A stretch of 64,000 bases of DNA, from assembly GCA_963818645.1 (NCBI GenBank), contig CAWFTF010000011.1, forward strand, positions 91,423-155,422. The letters run 5' to 3'. Origin of the DNA: Gp6-AA40 sp963818645. GTDB lineage: Bacteria > Acidobacteriota > Vicinamibacteria > Vicinamibacterales > UBA2999. The translations under genes were made by a program, and so were the position numbers. The notes beneath the pieces were generated by a model, which had not been told where the DNA came from, did not search any database, and worked only from the letters and a program-made list of their open reading frames with translations. Positions 34,008-43,180 of this stretch are shown in pieces (the stretch's first letter is position 1; the number at the start of each line of letters is the position of its first letter).

Positions 34008-35852
34008 ATGAGGGTTGCCCCGATCTGCAGTGCTGCGTTTCTCCTCCTGGTTCCGTGTCTGGCCGCCGCGCAGCAGCCCGCGCCATCGGGTGCTGCCGTC
34101 TACAAGCAACGCTGCGCAGGGTGTCACGAAGGCAGCCTGCCGCGCATGCCGAGCCGTCAGGCGCTGGGCGCGATGTCACCGGAGCACATCGAAAGCGAGC
34201 TCGCCTCGTTCAGCATGCGCCGGCAAGGCGCATCGCTCAGCCCCGCAGAGCGAAGAGCGGTTGCCGAATTTCTCACTGGTCGTCCCACAGGCTCATATCG
34301 CGCGCCGATCGCAATCATCCCGAAGAGCGCGTACTGCACCGCCGCATCGTCCACAGGCGATCCGTTGAACGGCGCGTCGTGGAACGGGTGGGGGATCGAT
34401 TTGCAGAACACACGGCATCAGCCGGCGGCGGCAGCAGGACTCACTGCGAGTGACATTCCGCGTCTGAAGCTCAAATGGTCGTTTGGGTTTGCGGGTGCCT
34501 CCGCCTCCGGTTCTCAAGTGTCCATCGTCGGTAACCGCGTGTTCGTCGGTAGCCGCAACGGTGTGATGTATGCGCTGGATCGCGAGACCGGCTGTCTCGT
34601 CTGGGCGTTCGAGGCTGATGCGGGAACGAGATCGACGCCGGTTGTCGTGCGGGCAGCAGGGCCGAATGCGGCGACCGTGTACTTCGGTGACGCGCACGCA
34701 CAGGTTTACGCGCTCGATGCCGCGACGGGTGCGCTCAAATGGAAGGTCAAGGTCGAGGAGCATCCCGACGCGATGATCACGGGCGGCGTGGTCTTTCACG
34801 ACAACCGGCTCTACGTGCCCGTGTCGTCCCTCGAAGAGGGCACCGCCGTGCTGACGTCCTATGAATGCTGCACCTTCCGGGGGAGCATCGTCTCGCTCGA
34901 TGTGGCGACGGGAAAACAGGTCTGGAAGACCTACACCATCCCGCGCACACCGGAACCGGCGGGAACGAACAGCGTAGGGACGCAGCTGCGTGCGCCGTCC
35001 GGTGCGGCAGTGTGGTCGGCACCTGCGCTCGAACCGGAGCGCAATCGTCTCTACATCACGACGGGGGACAGCTATTCGGCACCGGCAGCGCCGGAGAGCG
35101 ATTCGATCATGGCGCTCGCGATGGATACGGGTCGCGTGCTCTGGATCCGCCAGACGCTCCAGAGCGACTCATGGAACACGGCGTGCCTCGGCACGACGCC
35201 GGCGGAGAAGATCAACTGTCCTACGCAGAGTGGGCCCGACCACGACTTCGGAAGTTCGCCTGCGCTGGCGACGACACCGAACGGGCAACGGGTGCTGCTG
35301 GCGGGTCAGAAGTCGGGCGCGCTTTTCGGCATCAACCCGGACACGGGCGATGTGCAGTGGAAGACGCAGGTCGGAGAAGGCGGCGTGCTCGGCGGCATCG
35401 AATGGGGATTCTCCGTCGATTCCGACGTCGCGTACGTGTCGCTCTCGAGCGCGTTCGAAAAGAAACCGGGACAGGCAGGTGGTCTCGTTGCGATCAACGT
35501 CGCGGACGGAAGCCCGCGCTGGTCAGCGCCGCCTGCGGCCGACACGTGCGCGGGCCGGCAAGGCTGCAACACCGCGCAGCCGGCCGCGGTGTCGTCGATC
35601 CCTGGCGCGGTGTTCTCAGGCAGCCTCGACGGTCACTTCCGGGCGTACGACAGCAGCAGCGGCAAGGTGCTGCTCGACGTGAACACGATCAACGAGTACG
35701 ACACGGTGAACGACGTGCCGGCGCGCGGCGGGTCGATCAACGGCCCTGGCGCATCGATCGCGGGCGGCATGGTGTTCGTGAACTCGGGCTACAGCACGAT
35801 CGGCTTCATGCCCGGCAACGTGCTCCTCGCGTTCTCGGTGGACGGGAAATAG
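34008..35852 (+). CDS. Cytochrome c-PQQ fusion dehydrogenase (PVADH-like), intact
   Basis: 614 residues: signal peptide to about residue 21, heme motif CAGCHEG near 37, a short cytochrome domain, WNGWGIDLQNTRHQ near 126, then an eight-bladed PQQ propeller with the vicinal-cysteine motif YECCTFRGS near 285 and repeated tryptophan-docking motifs (ALDAATGALKWK, SLDVATGKQVWK). It would oxidise a secondary or polymeric alcohol in the periplasm and hand electrons to its heme. AAGGAGACAT is the ribosome-binding site. It interrupts the H4MPT island but is not known to be part of that pathway; it is not a XoxF/MxaF methanol dehydrogenase. Confidence 0.9.
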   Translation: MRVAPICSAAFLLLVPCLAAAQQPAPSGAAVYKQRCAGCHEGSLPRMPSRQALGAMSPEHIESELASFSMRRQGASLSPAERRAVAEFLTGRPTGSYRAPIAIIPKSAYCTAASSTGDPLNGASWNGWGIDLQNTRHQPAAAAGLTASDIPRLKLKWSFGFAGASASGSQVSIVGNRVFVGSRNGVMYALDRETGCLVWAFEADAGTRSTPVVVRAAGPNAATVYFGDAHAQVYALDAATGALKWKVKVEEHPDAMITGGVVFHDNRLYVPVSSLEEGTAVLTSYECCTFRGSIVSLDVATGKQVWKTYTIPRTPEPAGTNSVGTQLRAPSGAAVWSAPALEPERNRLYITTGDSYSAPAAPESDSIMALAMDTGRVLWIRQTLQSDSWNTACLGTTPAEKINCPTQSGPDHDFGSSPALATTPNGQRVLLAGQKSGALFGINPDTGDVQWKTQVGEGGVLGGIEWGFSVDSDVAYVSLSSAFEKKPGQAGGLVAINVADGSPRWSAPPAADTCAGRQGCNTAQPAAVSSIPGAVFSGSLDGHFRAYDSSSGKVLLDVNTINEYDTVNDVPARGGSINGPGASIAGGMVFVNSGYSTIGFMPGNVLLAFSVDGK

Positions 35853-35906
35853 GCTCTCGGCTCTGGGCTCTCGGCTTTGGGAGTTGGAAAGTTGGGAGTT
35901 GAGTTA
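35853..35906. repeat. Chimeric heptamer repeat (GGCTCTN then TTGGGAG)
   Basis: GGCTCTC, GGCTCTG, GGCTCTC, GGCTTTG pass directly into TTGGGAG/TTGGAAA units. It is a single locus switching between two unit types found separately elsewhere, lying between convergent genes. Confidence 0.65.
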
Positions 35907-36677
35907 GAGCTTCTGCGCTTCTGCGATCTCGACGGCGCCGATGCGTCCGTTGTGCAGCGCCGTCGCGAGAAGCGCGCCGTTGCAGCCCGACTTCGCGACG
36001 CGCACGAGGTCGTCCCACTCGCGCACTCCGCCACCGGCGATCAGTCTCAGGTCGGGAGCCGCTGCGCGGATCCGTTTCAGTAGATCGACGTCGAGGCCGC
36101 GACCGGTTCCAACGCGCGCGAGATCGATCACGATCAGCGTGCCAACTCCCGAACTCGCCGCGGTCTTCGCGATGCTCTCTGGCGACAGCACACTCGGAAG
36201 CTCGACTCCGTTGGTGACCATCGGTTCGCCATCGCGCAGGTCGAGGCTGAAGACGACAGGCTCCTTCCCGAGCGCTGTGCAGATGTTCGAGAGCACCTCG
36301 AAGGACGGAAGCGTCTCGAGGCCGACGATCACGCGGCTGGCGCCGAGTTCGATCGCCCGCCGTGCATCGTGAACCGATCGCACGCCGGCATCGAGCCAGA
36401 GGGGCGCGGACAGCGACGCGAGATCCTTCGTCACATCGTCCTGCGGCCGACGCTCGAGGATCGCATCGAGGTCCGCGGCATAGATGTCCGAGACGCCGAG
36501 AACGTCGGTGTAGATCTCGGCCAGCGTCCGCGCGTTGCCGGGATCGATTGGCCAGCCCGCCGCATTCTGAACCGCCGAGTAGCGATCGCGCGCACCGGCA
36601 CGCGCATGAACGGCGCGGCCGCCCTGCAAGTCGAGGACGCCGATGATCTGCAGTCTGTTGCCCTCCTTGATGACCAT
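35904..36677 (-). CDS. HisA-like TIM-barrel protein, H4MPT gene set
   Basis: 257 residues with the HisA/HisF (beta/alpha)8 fold: VLDLQGGRAVHARAG near 16-30 has the phosphoribosyl-binding first strand and Asp, IYAADLDAIL, LWLDAGVRSVHDARRAIELGASRVIVGLETL and LIAGGGVREWDDLV (second phosphate site). It is not part of a histidine operon. HisA-related proteins of this group accompany bacterial and archaeal H4MPT genes and are thought to serve cofactor synthesis; the reaction is unknown. ATG 36677 is the likely start; codons upstream run into the divergent promoter region. Confidence 0.83.
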   Translation of the reverse strand: MVIKEGNRLQIIGVLDLQGGRAVHARAGARDRYSAVQNAAGWPIDPGNARTLAEIYTDVLGVSDIYAADLDAILERRPQDDVTKDLASLSAPLWLDAGVRSVHDARRAIELGASRVIVGLETLPSFEVLSNICTALGKEPVVFSLDLRDGEPMVTNGVELPSVLSPESIAKTAASSGVGTLIVIDLARVGTGRGLDVDLLKRIRAAAPDLRLIAGGGVREWDDLVRVAKSGCNGALLATALHNGRIGAVEIAEAQKL

Positions 36678-36780
36678 GGTGCTTCCCCGATGGTCGCGCG
36701 TCAACTCGGGCGGGAGTAGACTTGCACCCGTTGTGAGGACGCAAGCACGGTCCGATGGGCCGTCCGATAAGGGAAGAACG

Positions 36781-38067
36781 ATGAGCAGAGTAGTTGGCCT
36801 CATATCGGTGGTGATACTGGTGGTCGCTGGGCGCTTGATGTTCGCGGCGGGTTCGGTGCCTGTGGGCAAGGCTGAGGACGTCGGCCTCTCGACGGAGCGA
36901 CTGAAGCGAATCAGCGAAGCGGTCGATCGTCACCTCGCGGCGGGCAACGTTGCGGGTGCGGTGACGCTCGTCGCTCGACGAGGCAAGATCGCGCACTTCG
37001 AGGCGCAGGGCGTCATGGACGTGGACACGAAGAAGCCGATGGCGAAGGACAACCTGTTCCGCCTGGCGTCCATGTCGAAGCCGATCACGGGTGTCGCGGT
37101 CATGATGCTCGTCGAGGAAGGGAAGATCCGGCTGACCGATCCGGTCTCGCGCTTCATCCCGGAGTTTGCCAACCTGAACAAGGTCGCTGTGCCGCGACCG
37201 GGTCCACAGGGTCCAGCACCCGGTCCGCCCGCGCAGGGGCAGGCAGGCACGCCCGCGTACGATGTCGTCTCCGCGAATCGTCCGATCACGATCGCAGATC
37301 TGCTGAAGCACGGATCGGGTCTCGTGAGCGGTGGCCTCGGTGCGGGTGATGCCGCACGCCTCGCTCCGCGCTCGCCTACCGACACGCTGGCGATCTACAT
37401 TCCAAAGCTCGCCAGCGTCCCGCTCGACTTCCAGCCTGGCGCGCTGTGGCGCTACAGCGGACAGGCCGGCTTCGATGTCCTCAGTCGCATCGTCGAAGTC
37501 GTGTCCGGGCAGACGTACGACAAGTTCCTCCAGGAGCGACTGCTCGGTCCTCTCAATATGCCGGACACCGGGTTCTTCGCGCCGGCAAACAAGGCGGCGA
37601 GAGTCGTCACGATGTCGGAGTCGACGCCGAACGGCCTCCGCTCCGTCGCGCGCACCGATTCGACGGTGTACTTCTCAGGCGCCGGCGGCATGATGAGCAC
37701 TGCCGAGGACTACCTCCAGTTCGCGCAGATGATGCTCAATGGTGGCGAGCTGAATGGGCGTCGCTATCTCAGTCCGCAGACAATGGCGCTGATGACGTCG
37801 AACCATACGGGCGACATGGTGAACGGACAGTTCGGCCGTCCGGCACGCGGGATGGGATTCGGATTGAGCATGCAGGTGGTGATGGATCCGGTTGCCGCGG
37901 ATCTTCGAGTCTCGAAGGGCGCGTTCGGGTGGGCCGGTGGCACGGGCGTCAGCTTCTGGGTCGAGCCAGCGGAGCAGATCGTCTCAATTTATTTCGTTCA
38001 GGGTGGAACGGGTGGCCAGCTGCGCGGCGACGTGGAGAACGCGATCCGGCAATCGATCATCAATTGA
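36781..38067 (+). CDS. Serine hydrolase, class C beta-lactamase family
   Basis: 428 residues with an N-terminal hydrophobic signal. The SxxK motif is SMSK near 98-101 (RLASMSKPITG), the Tyr motif YSGQAGFDVLSR is near 225, and GGTG near the C-terminus replaces KTG. A Pro/Gly/Gln-rich insert lies at about 140-158. This group includes esterases and D-aminopeptidases rather than antibiotic resistance enzymes. The gene is divergent from the HisA-like gene (103 bp) and stands alone. Confidence 0.85.
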   Translation: MSRVVGLISVVILVVAGRLMFAAGSVPVGKAEDVGLSTERLKRISEAVDRHLAAGNVAGAVTLVARRGKIAHFEAQGVMDVDTKKPMAKDNLFRLASMSKPITGVAVMMLVEEGKIRLTDPVSRFIPEFANLNKVAVPRPGPQGPAPGPPAQGQAGTPAYDVVSANRPITIADLLKHGSGLVSGGLGAGDAARLAPRSPTDTLAIYIPKLASVPLDFQPGALWRYSGQAGFDVLSRIVEVVSGQTYDKFLQERLLGPLNMPDTGFFAPANKAARVVTMSESTPNGLRSVARTDSTVYFSGAGGMMSTAEDYLQFAQMMLNGGELNGRRYLSPQTMALMTSNHTGDMVNGQFGRPARGMGFGLSMQVVMDPVAADLRVSKGAFGWAGGTGVSFWVEPAEQIVSIYFVQGGTGGQLRGDVENAIRQSIIN

Positions 38068-38069
38068 GT

Positions 38070-38310
38070 GTGTTGGAGATAGCGGAGGGTTCGGAGGAAA
38101 CGGTTAACCGCGGAGACACGGAGACGCGGAGGACAAAACGGACGGATGCCAATGCGCGAGTCGAACGCGCGCGATCGCGCGACGCGGCGTATGCTGCTAT
38201 CCATTGGCCGCCGAATGGCCGGCCCACCGGCCTGGCGTCCGATCTCCGCGTTCTCCGTGACCTGCCGTGGTGATCCGTTAACTCCGTCATCTCCGTTATC
38301 TCGAACGTGA
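38070..38310. repeat. Long hairpin of 8-9-nt units (CGGAGACA/CTCCGTNAT)
   Basis: The left side has GGAGATAGC, GGAGGGTTC, GGAGGAAAC units then CGGAGACA, CGGAGACG units. The right side has complementary CTCCGCGTT, CTCCGTGAC, CTCCGTCAT, CTCCGTTAT units. No gene is seen in this 252-bp gap. The middle contains GGCCGCCGAATGGCCGGCC. Confidence 0.6.
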
Positions 38311-38319
38311 GGACAAACG

Positions 38320-39212
38320 ATGCGACTAAGACTGACGTGGCTCGGTATCGCGCTGATAGTGACCGCACTGATCGGTGTCGATGTCAGTGCTCAGGCAGGC
38401 GAAGCCGGCGCAGCCGCCGAAGAGCCTTCGGCTCTACGTGTTCGACTGCGGCGTGATCAACGTGAATCGCGCGGGCACCGAGCGCTACAAGGTCACGCCG
38501 GAAGAAGTGGGCGAGACACGGTTCTCGGTGCCGTGCTTCCTGGTCGCGCATCCGAAGGGCACGCTGATGTGGGATCTCGGCATCCTGCCCGACGAGACCG
38601 TCGAGGCCCGCGCGCGCGGCGAGCAGGGGAATCCAACCGCGACGTCCGCGGCGGTGACGACGGTTCCGCGTACGCTCGCGAGCCAGTTGGCGGATCTCGG
38701 GTATCGTCCGGCGGACATCACCTACTTTGCGTTCTCGCACGCGCACACCGATCACAACGCCAACGCGAACCTGTTCGCCGGTTCGACGTGGCTGGCGCGG
38801 CCGGCCGAGCGCGCGTTCATGTGGGAGGAAGGCAATACGCGCGTCAACCGCACGTTCTACGACAAGATCAAGGACTCGAAGTCGATCAGCCTCGACAAGG
38901 ACGAGTACGACGTCTTCGGCGACGGCAGCGTGATCCTCAAAGCGGCGCCTGGCCATTCGCCCGGCCATCAGGTGATGGTGCTCAATCTGCCGAAGACGCG
39001 GCCGCATCATGATCGCGGGCGACCTCTATCACTACCCGCAGGAGCGCACGTTGCACCGGCCGCCGCCGGACACCGAGTTCAGCGTCCAGCAGTCAGCCGC
39101 GTCGCGCGTGATGATCGAGGAGTATCTGAAGAACACGAAGACCGAGATCTGGATCTCGCACGACTTCGTCGCGAACGCCAAGCTGAAAAAGTCGCCGGCG
39201 TATTACGAGTAG
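38320..39212 (+). CDS. Secreted metallo-beta-lactamase-fold hydrolase (lactonase-like), two frameshifts
   Basis: Three frames together encode one protein. The signal peptide MRLRLTWLGIALIVTALIG runs from 38320 to about 38397. The MBL domain in a second frame to about 39005 holds LYVFDCGVINVNRAG, LMWDLGILPD, the metal motif SHAHTDHNAN and APGHSPGHQVM. The C-terminus in a third frame (from about 39009) holds MIAGDLYHYPQERTL and IWISHDF. Layout and motifs resemble N-acyl-homoserine lactonases of the AttM/AiiA type, but secreted. Two one-base errors or mutations are needed, so it is a pseudogene unless the consensus is wrong. Confidence 0.72.
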
Positions 39213-39240
39213 TCCCCGGTCCCCGGTCCTCGGTCCTGGG
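39213..39240. repeat. Heptamer repeat (GTCCCCG/GTCCTCG)
   Basis: Four 7-nt units GTCCCCG, GTCCCCG, GTCCTCG, GTCCTGG between convergent stop codons; no complementary arm. Confidence 0.5.
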
Positions 39241-40284
39241 TTACGCCAGTCGGGGCAAGAGACGCACGGCATTGTCGCGGTCGATCGCTCGCAGGTCGGC
39301 CGCGCTCAACAGTTTCAACTCGCTCAATGCCTTCACGTACTCTGCGCTCGTGCCGCCGGGCGGGAAGTCGGTGCCGAATAGAATCTGCGACGGCTTGACC
39401 AGTTCGAGGAGCGACGCCACTGCGCCGCGATTCGATGCGCCGGCCAGGTCGTAGTAGAACTTCCTGATCTCGGCGATGAAGCCGTTCGGCAGCCGATCCT
39501 TCGCGTTGTTGGACGCGCCCTCGATGCGCCCGGCGAGGAACGGCACCGTCCCGCCGGCGTGCGACCAGATGAATTGGACACCAGGGAAGCGCGCCGCGTC
39601 GCCGCTGAACGCGACGCCCATGATTGCGCGCGTCGTGTCCGTCCCGTACTCCATGCTCCCGGGCGCGACGCCTTGCGCGTAGTCGAGATTGCGGCAGCAG
39701 TTGGCGGCCGTCGGGTGGACGTGCACGACGGCCTTGCGCCGATTCAGTTCCTCCATCACGGGACGGAACTTCGCGTTGCCCAGCCACATGTCGCCGTAGC
39801 TGGTGAAGAAGCCGACGCCGTCCACCTTCAACGTGTCGTATGCGTACGCGATCTCCGCGAGCGTGGCGTCGACGTCGGGCAGCGGCATGGCTGCGAACAG
39901 TCCGAACCGCGTCGGATGATCCTGAACGAGCTTCGCGCCGTACTCATTGCACGCCCGCGCCAACTGTTTGGTCATGGGCGCATCGCCGAACCACAGTCCC
40001 GGGTTCGTGATTGACACCATCGAGGCTGCGACGCCGCCGCGATCCATGTCTTCGATCGACTTCTCCGGCGTCCAGGTGGTGTTCGCCGGCTGAAGCAGCG
40101 GCCGCCCCTTGACGGCCGTGACCCACGCGGGCGGCGCGAAGTGATGGTGGATGTCGATGCGAAATGGTCTGGCCGATGATGTTGACTGAGCGAGCGCGAA
40201 CAGGTGTTCTGCGCCGGCGCTCGCCGCCAGCCCGGACGACGCGAGCAGGCCGGCAATCAGCTGCCGTCGTCTGAGATCGATCAT
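39241..40284 (-). CDS. Amidohydrolase 2 family protein (ACMSD-like), exported
   Basis: 347 residues; the N-terminus has twin arginines (DLRRRQLIAGLLASSGLAASAGA), suggesting Tat export. IDIHHHFAPPAW supplies the first metal His pair, VVHVHPTA and FIWSHAGGTVPFL further His residues, and ILFGTDFPPGG the catalytic Asp. The family comprises non-oxidative decarboxylases and hydrolases acting on aromatic or muconate-type acids. It is the last gene of the DUF1592-DUF1552-ankyrin operon, starting 2 bp after the ankyrin stop. Substrate unknown. Confidence 0.87.
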   Translation of the reverse strand: MIDLRRRQLIAGLLASSGLAASAGAEHLFALAQSTSSARPFRIDIHHHFAPPAWVTAVKGRPLLQPANTTWTPEKSIEDMDRGGVAASMVSITNPGLWFGDAPMTKQLARACNEYGAKLVQDHPTRFGLFAAMPLPDVDATLAEIAYAYDTLKVDGVGFFTSYGDMWLGNAKFRPVMEELNRRKAVVHVHPTAANCCRNLDYAQGVAPGSMEYGTDTTRAIMGVAFSGDAARFPGVQFIWSHAGGTVPFLAGRIEGASNNAKDRLPNGFIAEIRKFYYDLAGASNRGAVASLLELVKPSQILFGTDFPPGGTSAEYVKALSELKLLSAADLRAIDRDNAVRLLPRLA

Positions 40285-40286
40285 CG

Positions 40287-41728
40287 CTACTCCGATGCGC
40301 CGAGCGATCGGAGCAGATCGACCATGCTCTGTCGTCCGGCTCGTGTAGCCACTGCCGCGAGCGGCGTCAGCCCTTTTGCGTTGCGGACGTTGAGATCGGC
40401 GCCCTGGCTGGCGAGCAGCTTCACCACCTCGCCGTACCCCTGCGCTGCCGCGATGTGCACCACGGTGTCACCGGCGGGATTGACGGCGTTGATGTCGCTG
40501 CCGAGAGCGAGCGCCGCCGAGACCGCCTCCAGCACCTGACTGTCGGGCTCGACCTTGCCGCCGTCGAGAATCGCCAGCCCGCGACGGTCGGTGCCGCGTT
40601 TCTCGTCCTGAACCGGTGGGGTGATGCCCATGCCGGCGGCGGCCATGAGCGGTGTGGCGCCGTCTTTCATCGGCAGGCGCGTGTCGGCGCCGGCGGCGGC
40701 GAGCGCTCGCATGATGTCCGCCTCGAGGAACTTCGCCGCGAGCAGATATGGCGTTGCGCCGATCAACGTCTTCGGCAGCTCGAAGTCCTGGCTGTTGCGC
40801 CGCACCGGCGTGCCCTGTCGTCATCTGTGCGTTCGGGTTGGCCTGGTGCGCGAGCAGCGCGTTCACGAGATCCAGATCGCTCCGCAAGTACGGCCGCGTG
40901 CAGGGCGGTGTAGCCGACCGCCGCGGCATTCGCGTCGGCCCCCTTGTCGAGCAGCACCTTCGCGACAGCGCTGTTGCCGCTGTGCGCGGCGACGACGAGC
41001 GCGCTCGCACCATCGGGCAGCGCGTCGTTGACATCCGCGCCCGCGGCGATCAGCAGGCGTGCGGACTCGGCGTCGCCCGATCGCGCGGCGAAGAGGATCG
41101 CCGTGCTGCCTCCGCGGGGAACGTCGTAGTTCAATTCCTCGCGGCCGGCACGTTGCGTCACTTCGCTCGTGACGGTCTGGATGTAGCTTCGCGATCGCGC
41201 GCGGACGTCGGCGCCGCCTTCCAGCAGCGCGTTCACGGTTTCGGGATGCGCCTGCGCCGCGGCCCACATCAACGCGGTCTGATCGCGGCCGGGTTCCTTC
41301 GCGTTGACACTCGCACCGCGCGCCAGGAGCGCCTTCACACCGGCAGCGTCACCGGTGCGTGCGCACGTCATCAACGCGGTCTCGCCGCTGACGAGCGCGG
41401 CGTTGGCGTTCGCGCGTGATTGCAGGAGTCGTTCGACCAGCGCGCCCTGACGATTGAGGCAGGCGAGATAGAGCGGCGTGACGCCGGTGTCGTCGGCCAC
41501 GTCGGTCTTGGCGCCGGCCTTCAACAACAGATCGACGGTGTTCGCGTCGCTGAAATGCACGGCCCAATGAAGGGCAGTGGCGCCGTCGCGCTGGCGCGCG
41601 TTGACGTCGACCTTCTGCTTGAGCAGCGATTGGACGGTCTCGGTGTTGCGTGACTTGATCGCGTCAATCAGTCGAAGGTCATTCGCCGCCAAGAGCACAG
41701 TAGATGCAACCAGAACCGATATCGACAC
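40287..41728 (-). CDS. Secreted ankyrin-repeat protein, copy 1, two frameshifts
   Basis: From GTG 41728, a short signal peptide then about ten ankyrin repeats (DGATALHWAVHFSDANTVDLLLKAGA, GETALMTCARTGDAAGVKALLARGA). The frame shifts at about 40890 (an extra base after ALHAAVL; continuation RSDLDLVNALLAHQANPNAQ) and again at about 40808 (continuation TPVRRNSQDFELP), ending with GLTPLAAVATRAGRQSMVDLLRSLG. Intact length about 480 residues. Ankyrin arrays mediate protein-protein contacts; a periplasmic one next to DUF1552 and DUF1592 genes is shared with copy 2 at 53641, so they probably act together. Confidence 0.8.
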
Positions 41729-41788
41729 ACAGAGACTCAGAGGCAGTGAGAAGAATGATTTCTCTGTGCCCAGTGCCTCGGTGTGTCG
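41727..41788. repeat. Degenerate hairpin (ACACAGAGACTCAGAGGCA type)
   Basis: The ACACACAGAGACTCAGAGGCA arm faces CTCTGTGCCCAGTGCCTCGGTGTGT. It lies between the DUF1552 stop and the ankyrin start and overlaps the ankyrin start codon. Confidence 0.5.
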
Positions 41789-41818
41789 TAGACGGGCATA
41801 AACACGCGAATCACCCGG

Positions 41819-43169
41819 CTAGATTCCCGCAAGCGCCCGGTCGTCCAGCCGTCCCGTGCTGTCGCCGATGCGATCGAGATGCACGCCGAGCTTGTCGAGC
41901 AGCGTGAGGTGCAGGTTCGCGAGCGGCGTCTCCTTCGGGTACGCGATGTGACGGCCCGCCTTTGAGCTGCGCCGAACGTCCACCGGCCAGCACGAGCGGG
42001 ATGTTGCGCGGGTCGTGCGCGTTGCAGTCGCCCATGCCGGTCCCGTACATCATGATCGTGTGGTCGAGCAGCGAGCCATCGCCGTCGGGCGTCGACCGCA
42101 GCTTGTCCAGCAGATACGCGAACTGCGTGACGTGATAGTGGTTGATCTTCGTCACCTTGACGATCTTCTCGGCCTCCTGCTGATGATGCGTGATCGGGTG
42201 ATGCGCATCGGGCACGCCGACCTGCGGATACGTGACGCCGCTGAACTCGCGACCCAGCATGAACGTGACCACTCGTGTGAGGTCGGTCTGGTAGGCGAGG
42301 ACCTGCAGATCGCACATCAACCTGACGTGCTCGTCGTAGGATGCCGGGATGCCCGCGGGATGGTCGAGGACCGGCAGTTCCTTGTCGCCCTGCTCCTCGG
42401 CTTTCTGGATGCGACGCTCGACGTCGCGGATGGCGTCCAGGTACTCGACCAGCTTCACGCGATCGCTCGCGCCGAGCGAGCCCTGCAGGTGCGCGACTTC
42501 ATCGCGCACGGAATCGAGCACGCTGCGATCCTGTTTCATGCGAGCGAGACGCGTGCGGGCATCGGTGTTCTGGCTGTCACCGAAGAGGCGCTCGAACACG
42601 GCGCGTGGATTGTTCTCGGTGGGCAGCGGTGTCGCGGAACCCAGCCACGAGATCGTGTTCGTGTACGCGCAGGCGAATCCGACGTCGCACGCCCCGGCGG
42701 TTTCCGTCGACTCGACGGCCAGTTCGAGCGATGCGAGCTGCGTGGATGCGCCGATTTCTCTGGCTGCGATCTGATCCATCGAGATGCCGGCATCGAGCCA
42801 CGTCTCGCTGGTCGGCGGCGAGATATCGGTGAGGAAGCGCGTGCTCGCCTTCGCATGCGCACCGCCCGGACGTCCCGGACTGGGCACGCAGGCCAGGTTG
42901 CTGAGCACGAGCAGGTCGTCGCGGAACGGCGCCAGCGGCGCGAGCGTCGGTGTGAGCTCGAAGCCCACGCCTTCGGCGACCGGTGTCCACTGGTTCATGA
43001 CCATGCCGTTCGGCACGTACATCACGCCGAACCGCGTGATGGGCTTCGCGGGAGTGTTCTGCAGTGCCGTCAGCGACGGCACCATCGCGTCGAGCAGCGG
43101 CAACGCCATCGTCGCGCCCAGACCTCGCAACACCGCGCGCCGCGGAATGGCTTTCTTCGTGATCAGCAT
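41819..43169 (-). CDS. DUF1552 family protein, copy 1, frameshifted near the C-terminus
   Basis: From ATG 43169, about 449 residues when repaired. The Tat-like N-terminus PRRAVLRGLGATMALPLLDAMVPS is typical. Conserved blocks: RFGVMYVPNGMVMNQWTP, STRFLTDISPPTSETWLDAGISMDQIAA, HVRLMCDLQVLAYQTDLTRVVTFMLGRE and GSLLDHTIMMYGTGMGDCNAHDPRNIPLVLAGG. At about 41965 one extra base moves RHIAYPKETPLANLHLTLLDKLG out of frame; the true stop is at 41819. DUF1552 resembles the sulfatase-like DUF1501 group and is nearly always paired with DUF1592 proteins. Biochemical role unknown. Confidence 0.85.
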
Positions 43170-43180
43170 CTGCACTGCTC

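Noticed and set aside
34008..35852. Methanol dehydrogenase (XoxF/MxaF) near the H4MPT genes
   Set aside because: The quinoproteins here have an N-terminal cytochrome domain and WNGWG/CCTFRG features of PVADH-like enzymes. The one at 455-2525 is glucose-dehydrogenase-like. None shows the XoxF layout.
36781..38067. Antibiotic-resistance beta-lactamase
   Set aside because: It has SxxK but lacks the canonical KTG, carries a Pro-rich insert and fits the esterase/D-peptidase side of the class C family. Resistance cannot be inferred.
38375..39454. Single 359-residue plus-strand ORF
   Set aside because: Only its middle is the metallo-hydrolase domain. Its start and end are out-of-frame extensions; the real gene uses three frames between 38320 and 39212.
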